DNA of 64,000 nucleotides from contig JAKQHS010000056.1 in assembly GCA_029557915.1 (NCBI GenBank), positions 1-64,000 on the forward strand, in the 5' to 3' direction. The position numbers and the translations under genes were made by a program. The notes below the pieces were generated by a model. That model ran no database searches. It saw only the letters and a program-made list of their open reading frames with translations, and had not been told where the DNA came from. The DNA is from Bacteroidota bacterium (GTDB taxonomy: Bacteria; Bacteroidota; Bacteroidia; Chitinophagales; Saprospiraceae). Shown here piece after piece: positions 1 to 7,361 of the stretch (positions within the stretch are counted from its first letter, which is position 1; every line of letters starts with the position of its first letter).

Positions 1-54
1 CTTACGTTTCAATTCCTCGCTAAAAGTGCGACGCTGCCGTTCTGTTGTGCTCAT
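1..54 (-). CDS. Transposase OrfA, IS3/IS911 type (N-terminal fragment cut by window edge)
   Basis: Eighteen codons are visible from an ATG at base 54 and the frame is open to the window edge. The peptide begins MSTTERQRRTFSEELKRK. The pattern of basic residues followed by FSEELKRK is the usual opening of the helix-turn-helix protein OrfA of IS3-family elements, which binds the element ends and together with OrfB forms the transposase. Only the first residues are present, so the family call rests on one short motif. Confidence 0.5.
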   Translation of the reverse strand, partial: MSTTERQRRTFSEELKRK

Positions 55-120
55 TTTAAAATTGACTTTGTAATTCATATGTTAACGTTTTTAAGTGTTT
101 TTCAACCTTAAAAACGGTCA
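1..120 (-). mobile_element. Left end of an IS3-like insertion sequence (partial)
   Basis: The first 54 bases encode, on the minus strand, the N-terminus of an IS3-type OrfA transposase, so an insertion sequence appears to enter the window from the left. The element's outer end is not certain. A plausible tip is at base 120, where the minus strand reads TGACCGTTTTTAAGG, because IS3 elements usually begin with TG. No target duplication can be checked, since the other end lies outside the window. Confidence 0.4.
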
Positions 121-153
121 ACCTCTGTCAGGCATTGACAAACTCACTTCTCG

Positions 154-1530
154 CTACTCGCTGCCCGTAGCTCGCAACTGATACGCTTTCGGTTTCGTAA
201 ATGCCCTGAGCCCTGCGTGGGACAGCGTGCTCCCGATCCCTGAATGTTTTCTCCCGCTCCAGGGGACCGCTGCACTCACCCGGTCGCAGCAATTCCAATA
301 ACCGGTACCGGTATCCAGGCGGGACAATATTTTTTGTGCACGGTCCCAGGAAGAGGAATACACCGAGGCTGTAAGCCCGTATTCCGTATCCTGCATCAGG
401 TGGGTGGCTTCCTCGTCGTTTTTGACTTTCATGATGCCGATCACAGGTCCAAAGCTCTCTTCCTTCATCAGCTCCATCGAATGGTCAACCTCAATCAGCA
501 CGGTGGGTTCGTAATAATAACCTTTCCGGTCCAGGCGTTTGCCCCCGGCAAGGACTTTGGCTCCCTTGCTCACGGCATCGGCGACCTGCCGGTCCAATAC
601 CTCCAGCTGAGCCTTGCGGCTGAGTACGCTGATATAGGTACCGGCTTCATCGGGAGCGCCGATCTTCCAGGACATCACTTCATCCAGGAAGGACTGTATG
701 AAGGCCTCATATATTTTTTCATGGACATAAATCCTTTCCACCGCACAGCAGCTCTGGCCATTGTTATAAAAGGCGCCATCCGAAATGCCTGCCGCCGAAT
801 TTTTTATATCCTCGATATCGTCGGCCGCATACACCGGGTCTTTACCCCCAAGTTCAAGCTGGCAAGGCACCATCTTCGGAGCCACCTTTTCATAAATGTA
901 TTTACCGGTTTTATAAGAGCCGGTGAAAAAATACCCGTCAAAAGGAAGGTCCAGAAGCAGCTTGCCCACCTCGCCACTCCCAAGGGCCAATTGGAACACC
1001 TCCTCCGGGATCCCGGCCTCCTGCAAATAACGGGCAATCCCCAGGCCGGTCAGGGTGGCGTATTCGGAGGGTTTGTACAGGACGGCATTCCCCGCGAGCA
1101 GGGCGGGCACAAAAACGTTGACCCCCACATTGTAGGGATAATTCCAGGCCGAGATATTGCAGACCACACCCAGGGGCTCATAAACGATCTTTTCCGTCAT
1201 ATCCCCGGACCGGTTCATCAGTTCTTCGGATAAAAATTGACCGGCATGCCCGGTGAGCCAACCGATCCGGTTGGAGGCCCCGTTGATTTCATTCCGGCTT
1301 TGCTGGAGGGGCTTGCCCATTTCAGAGGTCAGGGTGGAGGCCAGGGATTCGATATTTTCTTTAAGAAGGCCTGCAAAGCGATCGATGCGTTTAATCCTTT
1401 CCTCTAAAGGAACGGCTTGCCAGGTTTTTTGCCCTTTTTTGAGCAAAGCCAACTTTTTTTCCAGGCTGAAAGAGTCATCCTCCTTCACGGTTGCGATGAT
1501 TTCTTCCGTAGCCGGGTTGATGATATTCAT
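154..1530 (-). CDS. NAD(P)-dependent aldehyde dehydrogenase
   Basis: A 458-residue aldehyde dehydrogenase superfamily enzyme. It has the glutamate motif ELGGKDP (roughly residue 225), the catalytic cysteine in GQSCCAVERI (near residue 260) and the substrate-side asparagine in NISAWNYPYN. It would oxidise an aldehyde to an acid in the cytoplasm. It is last in a minus-strand operon and overlaps the upstream amidotransferase by 4 bp (ATGA), so the two are translationally coupled. With a gamma-glutamyl ligase, an alcohol dehydrogenase and an ethanolamine-type permease upstream, the likely substrate is a gamma-glutamyl amino aldehyde such as gamma-glutamyl-glycinal. That substrate is inferred from context. 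Family assignment is firm. Confidence 0.9.
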   Translation of the reverse strand: MNIINPATEEIIATVKEDDSFSLEKKLALLKKGQKTWQAVPLEERIKRIDRFAGLLKENIESLASTLTSEMGKPLQQSRNEINGASNRIGWLTGHAGQFLSEELMNRSGDMTEKIVYEPLGVVCNISAWNYPYNVGVNVFVPALLAGNAVLYKPSEYATLTGLGIARYLQEAGIPEEVFQLALGSGEVGKLLLDLPFDGYFFTGSYKTGKYIYEKVAPKMVPCQLELGGKDPVYAADDIEDIKNSAAGISDGAFYNNGQSCCAVERIYVHEKIYEAFIQSFLDEVMSWKIGAPDEAGTYISVLSRKAQLEVLDRQVADAVSKGAKVLAGGKRLDRKGYYYEPTVLIEVDHSMELMKEESFGPVIGIMKVKNDEEATHLMQDTEYGLTASVYSSSWDRAQKILSRLDTGTGYWNCCDRVSAAVPWSGRKHSGIGSTLSHAGLRAFTKPKAYQLRATGSE

Positions 1531-2258
1531 TGAAGTGAATTTTTTGGGTGGTGACTGGATTCCTGTTTTTCCCGGACGGCCCGGACGAAGGCATCCCGGA
1601 TATTTTTCGAAAAAGCGGGGCTCCCTTTGCGGATATCCAGGCGTTCAGGATGCCATTGGACCCCTAATAAAAACCCCTGGTCTTTTTTAGATTTATATTC
1701 CACGGCCTCAGCCAGGTCGTCCTCGGAGGAAGCACTGGAGCAAAGTTCCTCTGCCAGCCTGCCCAGGGCCTGGTGGTGGGCCGAATTCACCATCCCTTCT
1801 TCCCGGTGTACAATATCATGCAATAAACTGCCGGGCCTGACCTTTACCTGATGAAGTCCGTCCTCCCCGTTCATCCTCCGGTGATTTTTTTTCCCGGATT
1901 CTTCCAGGTCCTGGATCAGGTCTCCGCCCAGGGCGATATTGACCAATTGCATTCCGCGGCAAATGGCGAGCACCGGCAACCGGTATTGACGGGCATATTT
2001 AAAGACGGCAAGTTCAAACTCATCCCTTTCTTCGATAAAATGATCTGCACGGGGATAGTCTGTCCTGGGGTTGTTATAAAATTTCGGATGCCAGTCCACG
2101 CCACCGCTGAGCACGATCCCGTGGCATTTGCCCAGGTCATCCAGGTTTGGGGATTTATAGGAAAGGATGAGGGCTGCAATATCCGGGTCCCCGCCCTGGA
2201 TCCAGGGCAGGTAGTGTTTAAAATTTGTATCCGTCTCGGTAATTCCTATGGTGATCAT
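1527..2258 (-). CDS. Class I glutamine amidotransferase-like gamma-glutamyl hydrolase (peptidase C26, PuuD type)
   Basis: A 243-residue C26-family protein. The nucleophile lies in LAICRGMQLVN and the His-Glu pair in VQWHPE, so the catalytic triad is complete. SGGVDWHPKFY is typical of the PuuD branch, which hydrolyses gamma-glutamyl-GABA to glutamate and GABA in putrescine breakdown. Here the operon carries an alcohol dehydrogenase and an ethanolamine-type permease, so the product released may be glycine or another short amino acid rather than GABA. The gene follows the alcohol dehydrogenase by about 54 bp and overlaps the aldehyde dehydrogenase by 4 bp. It should act last in the pathway, returning the glutamate used by the ligase. 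Confidence 0.88.
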   Translation of the reverse strand: MITIGITETDTNFKHYLPWIQGGDPDIAALILSYKSPNLDDLGKCHGIVLSGGVDWHPKFYNNPRTDYPRADHFIEERDEFELAVFKYARQYRLPVLAICRGMQLVNIALGGDLIQDLEESGKKNHRRMNGEDGLHQVKVRPGSLLHDIVHREEGMVNSAHHQALGRLAEELCSSASSEDDLAEAVEYKSKKDQGFLLGVQWHPERLDIRKGSPAFSKNIRDAFVRAVREKQESSHHPKNSLQ

Positions 2259-2312
2259 TTCAGATTCTTAGGGATGATTTATGACAACATTCCGGAGTTT
2301 AAAAAAATTTCC

Positions 2313-3461
2313 TCAAAGGGCCTCCTCATACAAGGCAAGGAAATCCTGGCGGCTGACCGGCTTCGGATTGTTGGGGTGGGCAAAATCGGCGATGGCCAGG
2401 TCGGCCAGGGGGTCCAAATGTTGCTGTTGTACGCCGATATCCTTCAAGCGGGCAGGGATGCCGATCTTTTCATTTAGCTGAATCAGGAAGTCCACTACGG
2501 CCTTACCAGACCAGGTCTTTAATCCCAGCGCCTGGGCCATCCTTGAAAATTTATCCTCCGAACCCTGGATATTAAATTTCATGCCGTAGGGAATATTCAC
2601 CGCATTGGCCAGCCCATGATGGGTATCCAAAAGAGAAGACAGGGGATGAGCCAGGGAATGCACCACGCCCAAACCTTTTTGAAAGGCGATGGCGCCCATC
2701 ATGGATGCCAGCAGCATTTGTGCGCGGGATTCAAGATTCGGGCCGTTCACAGCCTTCTCCAGCGAAAGGGAAATCAGCCGCATGCCTTCCAGAGCAATGC
2801 CTTCACAAATCGGGTGGTAATTTTTTGCCAGGAAGGCTTCCATATTATGAGTGAGGGCGTCCATGCCGGTTGCGGCGGTTATGGCAGAGGGGAGATCCAT
2901 GGTCAGCAGCGGATCGGCAAATACCCTCCTGGCCATGAGTTTAGGGGAAAAAAGGATTTTTTTCTGGTGGCTGAGATCATCGGAAATGATGGCCGAACGC
3001 CCGACTTCACTGCCCGTGCCCGCAGTGGTGGGCAGGGTGACAAAATGGGGGACCTCCCCGGTGACATAGACGTCCCCGCCGACCAGGTCGTCATATTTAA
3101 AAAGATCTTCCCGGTGATGGACCCTCAGCACTATGGCCCTTGCCACGTCCAGAGCCGCCCCTCCTCCAATCCCGACCACGCAGTCCCGGTCACTGGAATC
3201 CCAAAGATCGGTTCCAAGGTATACATCAGATTTAACCGGGTTTTTATGAATCGAAGAGAAAATTTCTACGGACAAGCCGTTATTCTCCAGTTCCCGGATG
3301 ACCTTGGTAAAAAAAGGAAGTTGCGCCACCTGGGGATCTGTCACCACCAGCGGCCTGGACAATTGGTTGTCTTTGAGATAGGGAGCCAGTTCCTGAGCCG
3401 CCCCCGCGCCAAACCGGATGAGGGTGGGGAAATTAAATTGCCGAATCTGGTTAAAGTCCAT
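2313..3461 (-). CDS. Iron-containing alcohol dehydrogenase
   Basis: A 382-residue family III (iron-activated) alcohol dehydrogenase. The cofactor loop GIGGGAALDVARAI, the segment PTTAGTGSEVG and the metal-site histidines in AHPLSSLLDTHHGLANA are all present, so the enzyme looks intact. It would oxidise a primary alcohol with NAD+. Within this operon the natural substrate would be a gamma-glutamylated amino alcohol, giving the aldehyde for the aldehyde dehydrogenase downstream. That role is inferred. A classical Puu operon uses an oxidase at this step, so an alcohol dehydrogenase is the clue that the substrate carries a hydroxyl group. A 576-bp repeat-bearing gap separates it from the ligase upstream. 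Confidence 0.9.
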   Translation of the reverse strand: MDFNQIRQFNFPTLIRFGAGAAQELAPYLKDNQLSRPLVVTDPQVAQLPFFTKVIRELENNGLSVEIFSSIHKNPVKSDVYLGTDLWDSSDRDCVVGIGGGAALDVARAIVLRVHHREDLFKYDDLVGGDVYVTGEVPHFVTLPTTAGTGSEVGRSAIISDDLSHQKKILFSPKLMARRVFADPLLTMDLPSAITAATGMDALTHNMEAFLAKNYHPICEGIALEGMRLISLSLEKAVNGPNLESRAQMLLASMMGAIAFQKGLGVVHSLAHPLSSLLDTHHGLANAVNIPYGMKFNIQGSEDKFSRMAQALGLKTWSGKAVVDFLIQLNEKIGIPARLKDIGVQQQHLDPLADLAIADFAHPNNPKPVSRQDFLALYEEAL

Positions 3462-3510
3462 TGGGTTTTAATTAGGCGAAGAGTTCTGAATTGAAAGGTT
3501 CAAAGGTCTA

Positions 3511-3693
3511 ATAATTGTGAGAGATTGTAAAATATGCTCTTGGAAGTGTTTCACTCGGAGCAAAGGAGTCCTCGGAGATGGATTGTTCCTCTGGGTTGAA
3601 TGACTCATCCCTGGCAGTAAGGTCACCTGCTTCACGGCAGAGATCGCCATGGTTCGCAAAGGTGCACCGTAAAAGGAAATGAATTCACTAAAT
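3511..3693. repeat. 183-bp direct repeat, copy 1
   Basis: Runs from ATAATTGTGAGAGATTGTAA to GAAATGAATTCACTAAAT. It matches copy 2 at 3766-3948 over its full length with scattered substitutions and the same total length. It includes a fragment of the CGCAGAGATCGC / GTTCGCAAAGGTGCACCG type, a low-complexity string that also turns up near 12.8 kb in altered form. Confidence 0.9.
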
Positions 3694-3765
3694 CACTTTG
3701 CGCAAACTTCGCGCGCTCTGCGACCATTGCGGTTAATTCCTGGGGCTTATTATAAAAATATAAGA

Positions 3766-3948
3766 ATAATTGTGAGAGATTGTAAAATGCGCTCAAGGGA
3801 GTGGTTTCACTCGGAGCAAAGGAGTACATGGAAACGGATTGTTCCTCTGGGTTTAATGTCGCATCCCTGGCGGTACGGTCACCAGCTTCACCGCAGAGAT
3901 CGCCAAGGTTCGCAAAGGTGCACCGAAAAGGAAATGAATTCACTAAAT
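3766..3948. repeat. 183-bp direct repeat, copy 2
   Basis: Second copy of the 183-bp unit, starting 255 bp after copy 1 in the same orientation. Substitutions relative to copy 1 are spread along its length, so the duplication is not very recent. Confidence 0.9.
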
Positions 3949-4037
3949 TCATATACTTCTCCTCCGTGCTCCCCGTGCGCTCCGTGCGATCTCCTCCTCC
4001 GTGCGCCCCCCCACTCCGTGCGATCTCCTCCTCCTTG

Positions 4038-5393
4038 CTAAATAATCTCAAAATACCTCCTCTTCTCCCAATCCGTCACCACCCGGCTGAATTGCCTCCA
4101 CTCCCATTCCCGGGTTGCGGTGAAATGATCCACGAATTCCGGCCCGAACAGTTCTTTGGCCAGGGGCGATTCCTTCATGGTCTGGCTTGCGATCCAGAGA
4201 TTGGAAGGCAGAACGCCGTGAAGCGTATCCCGGTAGCCATTGCCTTTGGTAGGCGCTTGCAGTTTCAGTTTGTTTTTAATACCGTAAAGGCCACTCGCCA
4301 GGCAGGCGGCCATGGCGAGGAAGGGATTGACATCGGATCCGACCACCCGGGTTTCGAGGCGGCAGGATTTTTTATTGCCGGGCAGGGCCCTCAGGGCGGT
4401 AGTCCGGTTATCAATCGCCCAGGTGAGGGTGGTAGGCGCCCAGGCTCCTTCCACCAGTCTTTTATAGGAGTTGACCGTGGGGGCGTACATCGGGAGGATA
4501 TGCGGAAGGCAAAACAGTTGACCGGCCATGTATTGTTTAAAGAGTTCGCTCATTCCGGTTTTGTCCCGTTCGCTGTGGAACAGGTTGTTTTTTCCTTCCT
4601 GATCCCAAAGGCTTTGATGCACATGACCGCTGCAACCGGGCAGGTTTTCATCCCATTTTGCGATGAAGGTGGCCATGATCCCCATTTTATAAGCGAGCTC
4701 CTTCACCGCGGTTTTGAAAAGGACGGCGCGGTCCGCGGCTTCCAGGATCCCGGAATAGGCAATCGCGGCTTCATAAACCCCGGGACCCGTTTCCGTATGC
4801 AGGCCTTCCAGGGGCAGATCAAATTTTTTTAATTCATCAAAAAGGGCGGAGAAAAAATCATTTCGAAGGCTAGTCCTCAAAATGGAGTATCCAAACATGC
4901 CCGGGGTCAGCGGCTTCAGACCGCTGAATTTTTTATCCGAAGCCGAATGCGGGGTCTCCTCAAAATTGTACCACTCAAACTCCTGGCTGAAAATGGGTTT
5001 GTATCCGATTTCCTCTGCCTCGGCAAGCACTCTTTTAAGCAGGTTTCGCGGGCAAACGTAGGCCGGACTTTCCTTTTTGTCCACCAATTCGCAGAGAAAA
5101 AAGGGGATCCCGTTTTCCCAGGGAATTTTGCGAAAAGTGGAGAGATCGATGCGCGCCGGCACATCGGGATAACCCGAATGCCAGCCGGTGTAACGGGCAT
5201 TGTCGTAGGCCGCATCGCCGGCATCCCAGCCGAAAACCACATTGCACATGCCGAGGTGCCCCGCGGCTGCAGCTAAAAATTTTTCGGTACTGATATACTT
5301 TCCACGCAGAATGCCGTCGGTGTCCGCAATGGCGAGTTTGATTTTCTGATCGGGATGATTTTTTACATAATTAAAAACTTCCTGTTCACTCAT
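4038..5393 (-). CDS. Glutamine synthetase-family gamma-glutamyl amine ligase
   Basis: A 451-residue member of the glutamine synthetase superfamily, PuuA/GlnA4-like. Metal-binding glutamates appear in SQEFEWYNFEE and HTETGPGVYE, the active-site histidine in GCSGHVHQSLWD, and the glutamate/ATP-site arginines in NRTTALRALPG and RLETRVVGSDVNPF. The C-terminal WRQFSRVVTDWEKRRY matches gamma-glutamylpolyamine synthetases rather than housekeeping GlnA. It would join glutamate to an amine using ATP. Its ATG overlaps the stop of the permease gene by 4 bp, tying it to that gene's substrate. Since the permease looks like an ethanolamine carrier, gamma-glutamyl-ethanolamide is the likely product. Putrescine or another amino alcohol is possible. 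Confidence 0.88.
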   Translation of the reverse strand: MSEQEVFNYVKNHPDQKIKLAIADTDGILRGKYISTEKFLAAAAGHLGMCNVVFGWDAGDAAYDNARYTGWHSGYPDVPARIDLSTFRKIPWENGIPFFLCELVDKKESPAYVCPRNLLKRVLAEAEEIGYKPIFSQEFEWYNFEETPHSASDKKFSGLKPLTPGMFGYSILRTSLRNDFFSALFDELKKFDLPLEGLHTETGPGVYEAAIAYSGILEAADRAVLFKTAVKELAYKMGIMATFIAKWDENLPGCSGHVHQSLWDQEGKNNLFHSERDKTGMSELFKQYMAGQLFCLPHILPMYAPTVNSYKRLVEGAWAPTTLTWAIDNRTTALRALPGNKKSCRLETRVVGSDVNPFLAMAACLASGLYGIKNKLKLQAPTKGNGYRDTLHGVLPSNLWIASQTMKESPLAKELFGPEFVDHFTATREWEWRQFSRVVTDWEKRRYFEII

Positions 5394-6730
5394 ACCGTCT
5401 CTGTTTTTTTGTAAAATAATTTAAAAAAGAAATAGGGTAAAAGCATCAAGACCAAAAAATAAAGGGTCAGTTTTAAATTGTAATAATTGACCAGGACCAG
5501 GGCAAGGAGCGAGATCACCAGGGCGATGCCGGGGGTCCAGGGATAGCCGGGAACCTTGAAAGGCCGGGGTTCATCCGGTTCTTTCCTGCGTAAAACAAGG
5601 AGAGAGATCATGGCCAGGACATAAAGGGTGAGGGCGCCCAGTACGGAAACGGTGATGATCTCTCCGGTCTTATTGGTCAGCAGGGCAAGGATGCCCAGGA
5701 CCATATTGACCAGCAAGGCATTGGCCGGGGTGCGGAAGCGCGGATGGACCCTGCCCAGGAAGCCCGGGGCAAATCCCACCCTGCCAAACTCGAAAGTCGA
5801 CCTGCCTGCGGCCAGCATGAGGCCGTGAAAGGAGGCCACCAGCCCAAACAATCCAATGGTCAGCAACATGTGAAAAAGCACGCTGTCACTGCCTACCACC
5901 TGAGCCATGGCCAAAGGGAGGGGCGAATCCGAAGTTTCTCCCCCGACTCCGTCTTTATAGACTATTTGTTCCCATCCCCCAACCCCGGTAGCCGAGAGGA
6001 AAATCAGGATGCAAAGGATCACCAGGGTCAGGATCGCGGAGCCAAAGCCTTTCAGAATGTCTTGCTGTGGGTTTTTGGTCTCTTCGGCTACGTTGGCCAG
6101 GCCTTCGATGCCGAGGAAAAACCAGATGGCGAAAGGCAGGGCCGCGAATACCCCTCCCCAGCCATTCGGGAAAGCATTGTGGTTGAGATTGGCTGCTTCA
6201 AAATGCGGCAGGGCGACTCCAACGAATATCAGCAGCTCCACCACCGCGATCAGGGTGATGATCAATTCAAAAGAAGCCGCCGCCTTTACCCCGTAAATAT
6301 TGAGCCCCGTAAACAAGACATAGGCTGTGATGGCGATGGCCAGCACCGGTATACCGGGAAAGAACAGGTTGAAATAAGCCCCGATCCCATAAGCGATGGC
6401 CGGAGGAGCAAATACAAATTCGATGATCTGAGCCATCCCCGCCAGAAATCCCCAGTTTTTACCCAGAGCCCTGTTGGCATAATCAAATACTCCGCCTGCC
6501 TTCGGAATGGAACAGGCCAGTTCAGCATAAGAAAAACTGAAGGTGGTGTACAGGATGATGATAAAGAAGGTTGCAATGGCCAGCCCCAGGGTGCCCCCCT
6601 CCTTCAGTCCAAGGTTCCACCCAAAATACATGCCGGAGATTACGTAACCGACACCCAGGCCCCAGAGCATAAGGGGACTGAGGGCTTTTTTAAGGGACGC
6701 TTCGGACGGGGTTTGCATGGGACCAGGCAC
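5390..6730 (-). CDS. APC-superfamily amino acid/amine permease, ethanolamine permease type
   Basis: A 446-residue inner membrane carrier with about twelve hydrophobic segments. Segments such as GVGYVISGMYFGWN, IEFVFAPPAIAYGIGAYFN, LPFAIWFFLGIEG and IGLFGLVASFHG resemble those I recall from Eat-type ethanolamine permeases of the APC superfamily. It is the first gene of the minus-strand operon and would import the amine that the downstream ligase glutamylates. Two starts are possible, Met1 (6730) or Met5 (6718). The 79 bp upstream are shared with the divergent cysC. The carrier family is firm. Ethanolamine specificity comes from remembered similarity plus context. Confidence 0.85.
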   Translation of the reverse strand: MPGPMQTPSEASLKKALSPLMLWGLGVGYVISGMYFGWNLGLKEGGTLGLAIATFFIIILYTTFSFSYAELACSIPKAGGVFDYANRALGKNWGFLAGMAQIIEFVFAPPAIAYGIGAYFNLFFPGIPVLAIAITAYVLFTGLNIYGVKAAASFELIITLIAVVELLIFVGVALPHFEAANLNHNAFPNGWGGVFAALPFAIWFFLGIEGLANVAEETKNPQQDILKGFGSAILTLVILCILIFLSATGVGGWEQIVYKDGVGGETSDSPLPLAMAQVVGSDSVLFHMLLTIGLFGLVASFHGLMLAAGRSTFEFGRVGFAPGFLGRVHPRFRTPANALLVNMVLGILALLTNKTGEIITVSVLGALTLYVLAMISLLVLRRKEPDEPRPFKVPGYPWTPGIALVISLLALVLVNYYNLKLTLYFLVLMLLPYFFFKLFYKKTETV

Positions 6731-6809
6731 AAGATAAAAAAGTTGGGCCTGTTTTCTTTTAACGAAAGGGGATGTTCATGGGATCTGATGTACATTTAAG
6801 CCCTTACTT

Positions 6810-7352
6810 ATGCTCCTCCTTCAGTTCACCGGTTTATCCGGTTCCGGGAAAACCACCCTGGCGAACCGAGTGAAGCTGTTGCTCATTGACCTGGGTTTCC
6901 CCTGTGAGGTATTGGATGGCGATGAATACCGGGGGACTTTGTGCCGCGACCTGGGCTTTACCCGCGAGGACCGTAAAGAAAATAACCGCAGGCTGGGCCT
7001 TCTTGGCCTGCTTCTCCTGAAACATGGGATATTGGTCATGATTGCCACCATCAATCCATACGAAGAAGACCGCAGGGCCTTGCACAGCCAATCCAACAAA
7101 ATTTTCACGATCTGGCTCGACTGCAAGGTGGAACTCCTGGTCCGGAGAGATCCCAAGGGATTGTACCGCCGGGCATTCCTGACACCAGGCCAACCTGAGC
7201 GGATCCAAAACCTGACCGGCATCAATGACCCGTATGAACCCCCTTTGCATGCTGACCTGGTGATCCACACTGACCGGGAATCCCCGGAAGAATCAGCAGA
7301 AAAACTGCTGCATTTTATTTTAGAAAAAATAGGGCATGATACGGCAAGCTGA
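6810..7352 (+). CDS. cysC: Adenylylsulfate (APS) kinase
   Basis: A 180-residue cytoplasmic kinase that phosphorylates adenosine 5'-phosphosulfate to PAPS. The P-loop is GLSGSGKTT (residues 8-16). LGFTREDRKENNRRLG, DPKGLYRRA and LTGINDPYEPP are the conserved APS-kinase blocks in the right order, and the length is usual for a stand-alone CysC. No ATP sulfurylase or reductase gene lies nearby. Its downstream neighbour, 9 bp away, is a sulfotransferase, so the PAPS made here probably serves sulfation of a surface molecule rather than cysteine synthesis. Confidence 0.93.
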   Translation: MLLLQFTGLSGSGKTTLANRVKLLLIDLGFPCEVLDGDEYRGTLCRDLGFTREDRKENNRRLGLLGLLLLKHGILVMIATINPYEEDRRALHSQSNKIFTIWLDCKVELLVRRDPKGLYRRAFLTPGQPERIQNLTGINDPYEPPLHADLVIHTDRESPEESAEKLLHFILEKIGHDTAS

Positions 7353-7361
7353 AAAATCCGG

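Larger units (their letters stand above)
3462..4037. other. 576-bp non-coding interval inside the amine-catabolism operon
   Basis: No convincing gene lies here; reading frames through it are low-complexity and follow repeats. It contains two imperfect 183-bp direct repeats (listed separately) and, next to the ligase stop codon, a pyrimidine-rich tract built from variants of CTCCTCCGTGC (about 3958-4033). It splits the otherwise tight operon, so transcription of the alcohol dehydrogenase, amidotransferase and aldehyde dehydrogenase either reads through it or restarts within it. Confidence 0.7.

Noticed and set aside
244-1233. Long plus-strand reading frame opposite the aldehyde dehydrogenase
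   Set aside because: It is antisense to a clearly functional enzyme with all catalytic motifs and has no family-like sequence.
3632-4051. Reading frames through the duplicated interval 3.6-4.0 kb
   Set aside because: They follow the 183-bp repeat and the CTCCTCCGTGC tract; the translated text repeats and has no domain pattern.
154-6730. Classical putrescine (Puu) degradation operon
   Set aside because: Partly similar, but the permease resembles ethanolamine carriers and an alcohol dehydrogenase replaces the oxidase; putrescine remains a possible alternative rather than the main call.
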